Source: a virus
Virus record (IMG/VR): IMGVR_UViG_3300009130_000016
Location: 18,902-82,901 of that record
Direction: 5' to 3' (one strand)
DNA length: 64,000 bases
The notes below the pieces were generated by a model. It did no database searches and was not told where the DNA came from. It saw only the letters and a list, made by a program, of their open reading frames with translations. The translations under genes and the position numbers were made by a program. Of the stretch, positions 17,223 to 26,547 are shown piece by piece (the stretch's first letter is position 1; every line of letters begins with the position of its first letter).

Positions 17223-20200
17223 ATGGCAGAAAATAATAAAGGTACAATTTTTCAGAGAGCTTTACATGCTTTCAGAAAGGATCCTAGATCGGGAATAAAT
17301 CAAGCACCAATGGGTCACACCCCAATGGCAAGCACACAAAATATGGATGGATACCCAACGAGGGTAAACCCATCAAGTCCAGTAAATTCGCTTGAACATC
17401 AACAACAACAATATCTTGACTGGCAAATGGATGCTATTGCTCAAGATATTTACACTAGAACTGTATATTATGATACAGATAGGGTTGGTGCATATCAAGA
17501 CTACAATGCAATGGATCATTCACCAGAGATTGCTGCAGCACTTGATATAATCAGAGATGAATGTTTAGTAAGAAACGAAAGGGGTAATATTCTTGAGATA
17601 TATTCTGAAAATGATCGTGTAAAGGAAGTTCTTAAAGACCTGTTTAATAACAAGCTTAATGTTGAATATAACATGAGGTTATGGATTCGTGAATTGGTGA
17701 AAAAGGGAGATTTCTTTTTACATTTACACATTGACGGAGAAGGTCGTAAAGGTGTTTATGACGTAATGGCTTTGCCTGCTGAAGAGATTCATCGTGAAGA
17801 CGGTGTTGATGGAATGATTGATAACACAAGGTTCCGTTGGGATAGTAAAAACATGTATTTCGAGGAATGGCAAATTGCACATTTCAGATTAATAGAAGAC
17901 ACAAAAAGATTACCATACGGTAGATCGATGTTGGATCCAGCTAGAAAGCTTTGGAAACAATTACAGCTATCAGAAGATGCAATGCTAGTTTACAGATTAG
18001 CAAGAGCTCCTGAGAGAAGAGTTTTTTACATTGATGTTGGGAATATTGATGATGCCGATGTAAAACAATATATCGATCAAGTTAAATTGTCTGTTAAGGG
18101 GCAACCAGTGGTTAATTCGAAAACTGGAGACATTAGTAGAAAGTTTAATCCAGCTCATGTTGAGGAAGATTTCTTTATTCCAATTAGAGGTGATAAGTCT
18201 TCGAAGATTGAAACATTGCCTGGAGCGTGTCTTGCATTGGATACAGAAATATGTTTACTTGATGGTCGAAATTTGGAACTTAATGAAATAATTGAAGAAT
18301 TTAAAGTAAATAAAAATCTTTGGTCATACTCTATTAATCCAGAAACAGGAGAAATTGTTCCTGGTAAAATCACTTGGGCTGGTGTAACTAGAAAAGATAC
18401 AGAAGTTGTGAAAATCACTCTTGATAACGGTGAAACGATAACTACAACTCCAGATCACAAATTTCCTACTAGATTTAATGGAATTAAGGAAGCAAAAGAT
18501 TTGCAACCAAACGAGTCTCTTTGGTCATTTAATAAGAAACTTGCTCCTGTGTCAAAAGACACAAGGAAGAAAAGAAATGATTATGAAATGGTTTTTGATC
18601 ATTCTAGTAATGATTGGGTTTACACTCATAGATTGGTAGCAAATTATTTTAAATCTTTAGGTGAGCATAATGAATTGGTGTTTAATGAAAGTAGTTCTGA
18701 TAAATCAAAGCAAACTATTCATCACCAGGATTATGATAGATTTAATAATAATCCAAGTAATCTTCACTTTATGAACAATAAAGATCATAGAGATTTGCAT
18801 GCTGACAATATTTATGAATGGTCTAAACTTGGCGTTGAAGCTTGGATGAAAAAGTTTGATAATGATGAAGAATTTAAGCAAGAGGTTTTATTAAGGTTAG
18901 AAAAAAGTAGAACTGAATATTATGCCAATAGAGATGGGGAGACAACTCAAAAACACAATGAATCAATCTCGAAAGGTATAAAAGAATATTTTAACAATAT
19001 AAGTAAAGAAGAGGCAGAGAGAAGAAAGGGAATAAATATTAAAAATATTTCTGGTGCAAATGCAAGACTTAAAGAGTTAATGCAAGATGAGTGTTTTAAA
19101 CAAGAAATGTATGAGAAATCTTCAAAAAATCTTAAGATAGTTAAAAACACTCCTGAGTATAAGGAGATACAAAGTGGTATTTCTAAAAATTTGTGGAAAG
19201 ATGAGTCTTATAGAAATGCAATAGCAGAGAAGCAAACAATTAAGTATGCAGACTCAATGTTGCAATTTGTAGTTAATCTTTATAAAAAAGGATTTTCTGC
19301 AAAAGATATTGTAATTGCAATAAATGAAGAGGGGTCTACTTTTATGGAGGCTTTCAATTCATTAAACGAAGGAAACAAGCAGCTTAAGAAGATGGAAAAC
19401 GGGTTTACCCATAATAACCTTGTTAAGTTAATGTCTCATTTCGGGTATGACAATTGGAGAGATTTCAAAAACAAAGCAGAGTTATTTAATCACAGGATTG
19501 TATCTATTGAGTTCTTGGAAGAGAAAGTTGACACTGGTACAATCACCATCGATGGAGGTGAGAAATATCACGATCACCATAACTTCGCATTGGCATCTGG
19601 TGTGTTTACACAGAATTCAAATATGGGAGACATTGCTGATATCGAATATCTTGAAAACAAATTGTTTGCAGCATTAAAAGTTCCAAAGCCTTATTTGAAC
19701 TATGCTGAATCAATGCCAGGTGGATCAATGTTATCGCAGGCTGATTTACGTTTTGCAAGAACAATTAACTCTATACAAGAATCTGTTTTGATGGAATTAA
19801 GAAGAATAGCTAATATTCACTTAATGTTCACAGGGTTCGAAGATGATATTGATAACTTCACTTTGACGTTAACAAATCCTTCGTCTCAACAAGAGTTGTT
19901 AAACTTGGAAACATGGAGAACAAGACTTGAGATATTTAAGGAAATGTTTAATACAGAGCCAGGATCACCAACGTCATACACTTGGGCTATGGAGAATATT
20001 TTAGGGTTTTCTCAAGCAGAAATTAAATTAATGTTTAAGCAGAAGAAAGTTGAGAAGAAATTATTCACCGAAATTGAAGCTGCTGCTGAAACATATAAGA
20101 AAATCGGATTGTTTAAGGATCTAGATAAGAGGTATGAAGATCCAGAAAAGGCTGCTGCTGCCGAAGGAGGTGGAGCTGAAGGTGGTGGAGAAGACGAATT

Positions 20201-20768
20201 CGGGGGAGATCTCGGAGGAGGAGGAGGCCTTGGCGGTGGTCTAGGCGGAGACTTAGGTGGTCTCGGTGGTGATCTTGAAGGAGACCTTGATGATGAAGAA
20301 CTTGGTGGTGAAGAATTAGGTGATGAAGAAGGGTTGGAAGGAACTGAAGAAGCACCAGAAGAAGAGTCAGAGGCATTATCGGAGTCTAAGAAGGCTAAAT
20401 ATATCAAAAGAGAGCTTAAAGAGTCTGACAAAAGGTATGGTGAGTATTTTAATGAACTATTTCAAGAAGAGAAAAAGCCTGCAAACAGTCTTTTAAATAA
20501 CTATGAAAAATCTAACACAAAATCATTGAAACTTAAATCTTCGATGAAAAGTGTTGAGAAGATTATTAAGGAAAGAGGCGAAGAGAGAAGAAGGGAGTCT
20601 GAGTTATTGATTAATGAAATAGCTGAGAACGAAATGGAAACTCTTCAAGAATCTGTTGAGTTTAAATCAAATAAGTTGCATGAATCAAATGATGAATTAA
20701 ACAAAAGAGCAAGGGAGGCAATAGAAAGAGTTAATGAAAGGATGAAAAAACCTGGAAATGAGCAATAA
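17223..20768 (+). CDS. gp20: Portal protein, gp20-like, containing an intein
   Basis: 1181 residues in one frame: N-extein (1-335), intein (336-798), C-extein (799-1181). Removing the intein joins IETLPGA to SNMGDIADIEYL, which restores the conserved ETLPG...NMxDIxDxxYxxxKL pattern of T4 portals. The mature protein would be 718 residues versus 524 in T4 gp20; the extra length is a C-terminal extension with a Gly/Glu-rich linker (about residues 980-1055) and a charged helical tail. The portal forms the dodecameric DNA channel. The terminase gene lies upstream. Its last 11 bases overlap the next gene. Confidence 0.93.
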   Translation: MAENNKGTIFQRALHAFRKDPRSGINQAPMGHTPMASTQNMDGYPTRVNPSSPVNSLEHQQQQYLDWQMDAIAQDIYTRTVYYDTDRVGAYQDYNAMDHSPEIAAALDIIRDECLVRNERGNILEIYSENDRVKEVLKDLFNNKLNVEYNMRLWIRELVKKGDFFLHLHIDGEGRKGVYDVMALPAEEIHREDGVDGMIDNTRFRWDSKNMYFEEWQIAHFRLIEDTKRLPYGRSMLDPARKLWKQLQLSEDAMLVYRLARAPERRVFYIDVGNIDDADVKQYIDQVKLSVKGQPVVNSKTGDISRKFNPAHVEEDFFIPIRGDKSSKIETLPGACLALDTEICLLDGRNLELNEIIEEFKVNKNLWSYSINPETGEIVPGKITWAGVTRKDTEVVKITLDNGETITTTPDHKFPTRFNGIKEAKDLQPNESLWSFNKKLAPVSKDTRKKRNDYEMVFDHSSNDWVYTHRLVANYFKSLGEHNELVFNESSSDKSKQTIHHQDYDRFNNNPSNLHFMNNKDHRDLHADNIYEWSKLGVEAWMKKFDNDEEFKQEVLLRLEKSRTEYYANRDGETTQKHNESISKGIKEYFNNISKEEAERRKGINIKNISGANARLKELMQDECFKQEMYEKSSKNLKIVKNTPEYKEIQSGISKNLWKDESYRNAIAEKQTIKYADSMLQFVVNLYKKGFSAKDIVIAINEEGSTFMEAFNSLNEGNKQLKKMENGFTHNNLVKLMSHFGYDNWRDFKNKAELFNHRIVSIEFLEEKVDTGTITIDGGEKYHDHHNFALASGVFTQNSNMGDIADIEYLENKLFAALKVPKPYLNYAESMPGGSMLSQADLRFARTINSIQESVLMELRRIANIHLMFTGFEDDIDNFTLTLTNPSSQQELLNLETWRTRLEIFKEMFNTEPGSPTSYTWAMENILGFSQAEIKLMFKQKKVEKKLFTEIEAAAETYKKIGLFKDLDKRYEDPEKAAAAEGGGAEGGGEDEFGGDLGGGGGLGGGLGGDLGGLGGDLEGDLDDEELGGEELGDEEGLEGTEEAPEEESEALSESKKAKYIKRELKESDKRYGEYFNELFQEEKKPANSLLNNYEKSNTKSLKLKSSMKSVEKIIKERGEERRRESELLINEIAENEMETLQESVEFKSNKLHESNDELNKRAREAIERVNERMKKPGNEQ
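18228..19616 (+). other. HNH-endonuclease intein in the portal
   Basis: 463 residues, inserted between Ala335 and Ser799 of the precursor. Block A starts with Cys (CLALDTEICLLDG), block B has TTTPDHKFPT, and the end is YHDHHNFALASGVFTQN followed by Ser as the +1 nucleophile. The penultimate residue is Gln, not the usual His. The middle contains an HNH homing nuclease: IHHQDYDRFNNNPSNLHFM then KDHRDLH. Helical repeats (about residues 200-400 of the intein) may bind DNA. Splicing competence looks intact. Confidence 0.92.
20160..20335 (+). repeat. Gly-rich low-complexity segment in portal C-terminus
   Basis: Coding for runs such as GGGGGLGGGLGGDLGGLGG then acidic DDEELGGEELGDEEG. Short GGT/GGA/GGC repeats in DNA. 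Looks like a flexible linker; prone to slippage. Confidence 0.8.
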
Positions 20769-21150
20769 AACAAAAAAGGCCTTAAGAAAGATAGAGATAC
20801 AAAAAAAGAGAAATCTTGCTGAAATAAGGTCTGCAATTCTCCAACTCCACAAAATGAGAGATGAAATCGGAAATGGTGAAGAATGGGATATACAAATCGT
20901 AGAGGTGGATGATGAAGAGGAATCTGGAGAGGAATTTGTCGATTACGATAATCATGACATTCGACAAGATTGGAATGATATAAAAGAAATGATGGAAGAA
21001 ATCGAGCCTGACATAGAAAAGGTTCTTACCAAGAAAGGGGTGAGGGCCAGTGTTAGAGCAAGGAATGGTTTGAGTAGCATCAGGCATTTGTGCATAAGGC
21101 TAAGAGAAGGGATTTTATTCCAAAGGCAAGACAATCGAAGTGGATATTAG
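20758..21150 (+). CDS. Hypothetical helical protein
   Basis: 130 residues: basic helix at the N-terminus (SNKTKKALRKIEIQKKRN), acidic middle (VDDEEESGEEFVDYDN), basic end (VRASVRARNGLSSIRHLCIRLREG). Starts within the last codons of the portal gene (11-base overlap), suggesting coupled translation. No family recognised. Confidence 0.65.
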   Translation: MSNKTKKALRKIEIQKKRNLAEIRSAILQLHKMRDEIGNGEEWDIQIVEVDDEEESGEEFVDYDNHDIRQDWNDIKEMMEEIEPDIEKVLTKKGVRASVRARNGLSSIRHLCIRLREGILFQRQDNRSGY

Positions 21151-21212
21151 AAATATTTGAAACTTTTTTATAAGCTCATCCGTTAATAGTGTAGGAACTA
21201 AATTATACTATT

Positions 21213-21476
21213 ATGATGAGCTTATTTTATTTTATTACACTATTTTCTTCATTTTGCGGTTTGTTTGCTTTTTTAACATCGTTTCTTGAGGTTTATCAGA
21301 ATGGTTTAACGAAAGTTGTTTTTGATCGATTAATTCTTGGGAGCAGTGCGTTTGTATTATCAGGTGCTTTGTTGCTTGTTGTTTTCCAAAAAGGAGTAGG
21401 TCTACACATATCAATACCAATGGTGGTTATCACTGCCTGTTTCATTTATTTTAAAGCTAAATTAACACATGAATAA
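21213..21476 (+). CDS. Small membrane protein
   Basis: 87 residues with two or three hydrophobic segments: LFYFITLFSSFCGLFAFL, ILGSSAFVLSGALLLVVF and ISIPMVVITACFIYF. No recognised family. Topology would suit a holin or membrane accessory role but nothing proves it. Overlaps the next gene by 8 bases. Confidence 0.6.
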   Translation: MMSLFYFITLFSSFCGLFAFLTSFLEVYQNGLTKVVFDRLILGSSAFVLSGALLLVVFQKGVGLHISIPMVVITACFIYFKAKLTHE

Positions 21477-21795
21477 AAAGTACATTATTTACGACAATGA
21501 ACTGAGAATGGGTCATGTCGATTATCACAAAGAATTATTCTCTAAACTAAGAGGTGACGAGTCTAAAGTTAAAGGTGGAGGATGGTGGCACATGAATAGG
21601 GAGAAAGGTGTTATCTATTTGTATTCAAGTAGCGAAGATTTTGGTAAGGCTCAATTAGAAGATGTCAAGAGAGCTATTGAGACAGGGTATTTAAAAGGGT
21701 TTGATAAGCTTTTTAAGTATGCTTATAGCACAAGTGATAGCTTGGGTGAAGCGATGGAAAATCACATTCTTTTAGAAAGAATTGAAGAATCGTAA
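21469..21795 (+). CDS. Hypothetical protein
   Basis: 108 residues. Contains KGGGWWHMNREKGVIYLYSSSEDFG, a compact strand-turn segment, and a helical C-terminus. No family recognised. Translationally coupled to the membrane protein gene. Confidence 0.6.
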   Translation: MNKKYIIYDNELRMGHVDYHKELFSKLRGDESKVKGGGWWHMNREKGVIYLYSSSEDFGKAQLEDVKRAIETGYLKGFDKLFKYAYSTSDSLGEAMENHILLERIEES

Positions 21796-21816
21796 TAGGT
21801 AATAATAAAAAATGTG

Positions 21817-21839
21817 TATATTTGTCGATACACGACAAA
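21817..21839 (+). promoter_or_regulatory. Promoter -7 box with overlapping operator-like palindrome
   Basis: TATATTTG (21817-21824) fits the Bacteroidota -7 element TAnnTTTG. A perfect 7-bp inverted repeat, TTTGTCG (21821-21827) ATACA CGACAAA (21833-21839), overlaps its end and the expected start of transcription, 10 bases before the polymerase ATG. No good -33 TTG was found. Confidence 0.5.
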
Positions 21840-21848
21840 ATAGGTTAG

Positions 21849-24800
21849 ATGTATATTATATTTGATACGGAGACTACAGGTCTTCCAAAAAATTATAACG
21901 CACCATACACTGATGTTCGTAACTGGCCTAGAATGGTTCAGTTAGCATGGCAAGTGTATGATAGGGATGGGAAGTTGTTAGATGAGAAGGATCTTATAAT
22001 CAAACCTGATGGATTTATTATTCCGCCAGAATCTACAAAGATTCACAGGATCGGAAACGAAAGAGCAAATAGAGAAGGTATTCCTTTAGAAGATGCTTTG
22101 GAGCAGTTTGATAAAGCTATTGCTGAAAACAAGGTTCTTGTTGCACACAACATTAAATTCGATGAGAAGATAATCGCTTGTGAGCAATACAGAGGTAGTA
22201 GAAAGATAACTATCTACGACTGTCAGCATATTGATACCATGAAAGGTACGATTAACTTTTGTGCCGTTCCTGCAAAGAGAGGTAAAGGTTTTAAGTTCCC
22301 CTCCCTTGCCGAGTTACATTATAAATTGTTTAAGCAATATTTCGAAGATGCCCATGATGCATTAATTGATGTTCAGGCGTTAGCGAAGTGCTTTTTCGAA
22401 TTACAAAAGGTCGGTGTAGTAGGTAAAGCTCCAGAAGAATCTCAGCAAAGTGCTGCAGAGATGCTTAGTGGACTTTCAGTTTCTTATTCTGCAAACACAA
22501 GTAATGGTGATGAAGAAAAGCCGTTTGTGAATTTATCAATTCACACGTATCACTCCATACTTGAAGGTGCTGGTTCTGTAAAGGAGTATTTGGAGTTAGC
22601 AAAAGCTAATAACCAACCTGCGTTAGCAATAACGGATATCTCAACAATGTCTGGGACATTTGAATTGTTTCAGAAAGCAGATGGGATTAAGCCTGTTTAC
22701 GGCATCGAATTCTATGTTAATGACAAACTGCTAAAGTTCGATGAATTAAGAGCTCAAGGGGGTTGTTATAAGCTTAGAATGTATGCTAAGAATGAAACTG
22801 GGTATCACAATCTTTCTAGGTTATTGTATTTAGCCAACACGGAAGGGTTTGGTGACTTTGGGCGTATTTGTCCAGAGTGGATTCAAGAAAATTCAGAAGG
22901 AATCATTGTAACAACAACTTCAATAGAAGGTAAGGTTGCCGAGTTGTTACAAATGGGTAAGATTACAAAAGCAGAAGAGCATATTCAATGGCTATTGACT
23001 ACTTTCGGAAAGGAAAATGTGTATGCTGAATTTCAGTTGACGAAAGACGCAGATCAAAGAACATATAATACGTTTATGGTAAAGGCTGCTACCACTTATG
23101 GTATCAAAAGTATTTTATCAAACAACACATATTTTCCAAGACCAGAAGACTGGGAGTTGCAACATGTTGTTTCAGCAATGAAGCAAAAGGCTCCTATTGA
23201 AACTGCAAGGTTGAAAGAGAATTCTGAGATGTTTTTCTTTAACAGAGGTGATTTCTACAGAGCAAACAAAGAGAATGGCTACAACTACCCAGAGTGGTTT
23301 ATTGACAAGTGTCTTGATAGAACATTGGAGATTGCAGAACGTTGTAACTTTGAGTTTGAGACAGGTGTTGAGAAATACCCAGAGTATGAGCCTACACAAG
23401 AAGTTCTTGATTGGTGTAAGAGTGATGATGTTGAACACATTGTTGCTAAGATTGCACATGCAAAGCTTAAGGTGAAACTTAAAAAGAATGCAGACCTTGG
23501 TTATATTGAATTAGATGATGAAAAATATCAAGCTTATGTTGATAGATTAAATTATGAAATCGGTGTAATTCGAGATAAGAAAATGCTTGATTACTTTTTG
23601 GTGTGTTGGGAACTTGTTCGTGATTATGAGAAGACAGAGTATGAAGGCAAACCTTTATCTGTAGGGCCAGGTCGTGGAAGTGCTGGAGGAAGTTTATTGT
23701 CTTGGTGCCTTGACTTAATTAAGGTTGACCCTGTAAGATTTGATCTTTGTTTTGAGAGATTCTTGAATCCAACAAGGAATTCCCCTCCCGATCTCGACAT
23801 TGACTTTGAGACAGGTACTGACCACATCTCAAATGAGTTTCTTTACAATAAGTATGGGAGAGATAGGGTTGTTAGTGTTGGTACGTTCTACACATTTAAC
23901 GAAAAAGGTTGTCTTAAAGATGTTGCTAGATCAATCATTGGTAGAGAGGCCACTTCAAGTGGATCTCCTGTGTGGAAAGTTACCGATGAAATGCCAATTA
24001 ACAAAGCTGGTAAGTGGACAAATAAAGAGATGCCATTCGAAAAGTGGCTTATTGAATATCCAAAAGATCCAGAATGTTCTCAAATAACTCGTGAGTTCTT
24101 ACAAGACCCTGCTAACGCAAGAGTTTTAAAGTACACAGTTAGATTACAAGGTGAGATTAGGGGTATTGGACAACACGCAGCAGGTGTGGCTATTACTCCA
24201 GATAAGTGTTGGAAATATTTCCCAACAAACGTTATCCCAAAGAAAGGTGAAGCTCCTGCGTTGGTAACAGCATTCCAAGAGGCCGATGGTTCTGGTAAGG
24301 ATTTGTCTGCTCTTGGTATTCTTAAATTGGATAGGTTGAAATTGGAGACAATTAATGTTGTTGAAGATTGTGTACACTTGATTAAGGAGACACAAGGTAT
24401 TGACATTAGAGATACTTTGTATCATTTAGATCTTAGTGATCCTAATTTGTACGAAGAAGTTAGGTTGGGTCTTAATCATGGTGTATTCCAGTTTGAATCT
24501 GCAGGGATGGGGTCTTTGATTAAGTCTATGAAAGTAGATAACTTCATGGAGTTGGTTGCATGTAACGCATTGTATCGTCCAGGTCCGATGGGTATTGGAG
24601 CCCATGATGAATTTGTTCGTAATAAGTTCAACCCAGAGGGTATTCAGTACATTCACCCATCTTTGGAGCCAATATTGTCTAAAACAAATGGTGTATTGGT
24701 TTTCCAAGAGCAGTTAATGTTTATTGCCGAGTCAATTGGTGGTATGACATTGGGGGATGGTGATTACTTGCGTAGGTTTATGGGTAACTCTGGAGATCTT

Positions 24801-25958
24801 ATTCAAAAAGAATTAGATGGTATTCCTTTAACAAAAGAAGAGGTTGAAAGTTATAATTTTCAAAGTTTTAAGAAGTACTGGGGAATGTTTATTGATGGTG
24901 CAAAGAGGCAAGGTTTCTCTGAAGTAGATGTTGAGCGTTTGAAAAAGTACTTGATGAAATATTTAGGTTACTCATTTAACTTATCTCACTCACTTTGTTA
25001 TTCATACGTTGCTTGTCAAACATTATATTTGAAGCATTATTATCCAACAGAGTATTATACTTGTTTGTTGAATCACCCTAAAACTTCTGGTAAGCCAGAG
25101 GAAATTCAAGCATGGATTTCAGCAGCTATATCTAGTGCAATATCAAAAGGTATTAAGGTTAATTCTCCAACTAGAGAATCAAACTGGGATTGGAAAGCTA
25201 CAGGTAAAGGTGAAATCACAATGGGTTACTCTGGTATCAAAGGATTCGGAGATGTTGCTTATGAAGAGTTGAAATCTAACTTAGCAGCAAAGGAAACAAC
25301 TTTTGACCAAGTGGATAAGTTTACATTCTTCGATACAGTGTATTCTAAGTTTAACAAGTCTGCATTTACATCTTTATTGAAAGCAGGGGTTTTTGATGAT
25401 TGGTCACATTCAAGAGAAGAATTAACTGATTTGTTCTTGAAGGCTACTAAGACTAAGAAGAAGAGAAAGGCAGATCCTAAGCAATTAGGGTTGTTTGGTG
25501 CAACATTTAAACCTCAGCTTAAGCCTAATGAAGATTTGTATAAGCCAACAACAGATTTGCACAAGTCAGTTGACTTTGTTGATGTTTGTAACTGTGACCT
25601 TCAATACATTGAGCAAGCAACTAAGGTTAAGAGTAGGATTTCAGAAAAAGCAGGTAGAGATATCGAAAGTATAAGTGATTATGTTAACGAGGATTTCTAT
25701 TACTTCATCATGGAGAAAAAAGAGATCAGAAAAAACATTAGAGGTAACGATTACTTAATATTAACGGTAAGTAACGGATTCTCTCAAAGTAAGCTTAGAA
25801 TATTCGGTGGAGATGTTAAGAAAGTTGATCCATTGATGGAAGAGAAAGGAGTTTATGTTGGAAGGTTTGTAAAGAATGATAAAGGGTTTATCAACTTTGC
25901 TAAGATGAGCATAAAAGGTAAAAAACAAATTTATTTAAAGAAAGTTGATCAAATTTAA
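21849..25958 (+). CDS. DNA polymerase III alpha-type polymerase with fused DnaQ exonuclease
   Basis: 1369 residues. Residues 1-190 are a DEDDh proofreading exonuclease: FDTETTGLP at the start, HNIKFDEK near 98 and HDALID near 168. Residues 225-420 are a PHP domain, with FVNLSIHTYHSILEG in place of the usual FVHLxxHSxYSxLDG, so at least one metal ligand has changed. The C-family catalytic region has GPGRGSAGGSLLSW (about 603) and PPDLDIDFE (about 644-652). An OB-fold segment lies near residue 1300 (GNDYLILTVSNGFSQSKLRIF). This is a cellular-type replicase on one chain, unlike the family B gp43 of T4. Likely the main phage replicase. Confidence 0.93.
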   Translation: MYIIFDTETTGLPKNYNAPYTDVRNWPRMVQLAWQVYDRDGKLLDEKDLIIKPDGFIIPPESTKIHRIGNERANREGIPLEDALEQFDKAIAENKVLVAHNIKFDEKIIACEQYRGSRKITIYDCQHIDTMKGTINFCAVPAKRGKGFKFPSLAELHYKLFKQYFEDAHDALIDVQALAKCFFELQKVGVVGKAPEESQQSAAEMLSGLSVSYSANTSNGDEEKPFVNLSIHTYHSILEGAGSVKEYLELAKANNQPALAITDISTMSGTFELFQKADGIKPVYGIEFYVNDKLLKFDELRAQGGCYKLRMYAKNETGYHNLSRLLYLANTEGFGDFGRICPEWIQENSEGIIVTTTSIEGKVAELLQMGKITKAEEHIQWLLTTFGKENVYAEFQLTKDADQRTYNTFMVKAATTYGIKSILSNNTYFPRPEDWELQHVVSAMKQKAPIETARLKENSEMFFFNRGDFYRANKENGYNYPEWFIDKCLDRTLEIAERCNFEFETGVEKYPEYEPTQEVLDWCKSDDVEHIVAKIAHAKLKVKLKKNADLGYIELDDEKYQAYVDRLNYEIGVIRDKKMLDYFLVCWELVRDYEKTEYEGKPLSVGPGRGSAGGSLLSWCLDLIKVDPVRFDLCFERFLNPTRNSPPDLDIDFETGTDHISNEFLYNKYGRDRVVSVGTFYTFNEKGCLKDVARSIIGREATSSGSPVWKVTDEMPINKAGKWTNKEMPFEKWLIEYPKDPECSQITREFLQDPANARVLKYTVRLQGEIRGIGQHAAGVAITPDKCWKYFPTNVIPKKGEAPALVTAFQEADGSGKDLSALGILKLDRLKLETINVVEDCVHLIKETQGIDIRDTLYHLDLSDPNLYEEVRLGLNHGVFQFESAGMGSLIKSMKVDNFMELVACNALYRPGPMGIGAHDEFVRNKFNPEGIQYIHPSLEPILSKTNGVLVFQEQLMFIAESIGGMTLGDGDYLRRFMGNSGDLIQKELDGIPLTKEEVESYNFQSFKKYWGMFIDGAKRQGFSEVDVERLKKYLMKYLGYSFNLSHSLCYSYVACQTLYLKHYYPTEYYTCLLNHPKTSGKPEEIQAWISAAISSAISKGIKVNSPTRESNWDWKATGKGEITMGYSGIKGFGDVAYEELKSNLAAKETTFDQVDKFTFFDTVYSKFNKSAFTSLLKAGVFDDWSHSREELTDLFLKATKTKKKRKADPKQLGLFGATFKPQLKPNEDLYKPTTDLHKSVDFVDVCNCDLQYIEQATKVKSRISEKAGRDIESISDYVNEDFYYFIMEKKEIRKNIRGNDYLILTVSNGFSQSKLRIFGGDVKKVDPLMEEKGVYVGRFVKNDKGFINFAKMSIKGKKQIYLKKVDQI

Positions 25959-25969
25959 TAACAATTAAT

Positions 25970-26419
25970 ATGAAAAAGATTTACACAGATGGAGCATGTA
26001 AAGGAAACCCTGGAAAGGGTGCATGGGCATTTCTTATCTTGGAAAATGGTGAAAAGATAGAAGATGGTTTTGGGCCTGATAAGATGACAACGAATAACCA
26101 AATGGAAATGAAGGCTGTCATCGAAGGTTTAAAGAAAACGGAAAAAGGTGAAATTTTGGAAGTGTATTCTGATAGTGCTTATGTTGTAAACTGCTTTAAG
26201 CAAAATTGGATTGCTGGATGGAAAAAGAAAGGTTGGAAAAATAGCCAAAGAAAGCCAGTAAAGAATAAAGAACTTTGGGAAGAAATGGATGCATTAGTAT
26301 CTGCAAGAACTGTTGATTTCTTTAAGGTTGTTGCCCACTTACCAAAAGGGCATAAAGACTATGATGAACATAATGATTACGTTGATGAATTGGCTAGTAA
26401 TACAGCTTACAACGCTTAA
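25970..26419 (+). CDS. rnhA: Ribonuclease HI
   Basis: 149 residues, the usual length. Catalytic acidic residues in family context: YTDGACKGNPG (Asp7), NNQMEMKAV (Glu47), VYSDSAYVVN (Asp68) and YVDELA near the end. It would remove RNA primers in RNA-DNA hybrids, fitting its place 11 bases behind the replicase gene. Confidence 0.95.
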   Translation: MKKIYTDGACKGNPGKGAWAFLILENGEKIEDGFGPDKMTTNNQMEMKAVIEGLKKTEKGEILEVYSDSAYVVNCFKQNWIAGWKKKGWKNSQRKPVKNKELWEEMDALVSARTVDFFKVVAHLPKGHKDYDEHNDYVDELASNTAYNA

Positions 26420-26547
26420 ATTTTTGTAACTGTTTTAAAGGTATTGGTGATGTTGGTTTTATTTTTGTTATCTAAAAGTTTATCAACATCACCACATTTC
26501 TTAGAAAGCTTACTTCTAACCTCTTTGAGTTTGCTTTTATTTTCCAT
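26416..26547 (-). CDS. Small basic protein (43 residues)
   Basis: The frame starts at an ATG that overlaps the last 11 bases of the upstream minus-strand gene, and encodes MENKSKLKEVRSKLSKKCGD followed by a Lys/Thr-rich tail. Its stop meets the rnhA stop (convergent). Overlap suggests coupled translation. Could be a partner of the membrane/coiled-coil protein. No family recognised. Confidence 0.45.
   Translation of the reverse strand: MENKSKLKEVRSKLSKKCGDVDKLLDNKNKTNITNTFKTVTKI

Noticed and set aside
20012-20431. Long antisense frames (Pro/Ser-rich) opposite the portal C-terminus
   Set aside because: They are shadows of the Gly/Glu-rich codon repeats; composition is that of reversed GGN/GAA codons and there is no promoter or start context.
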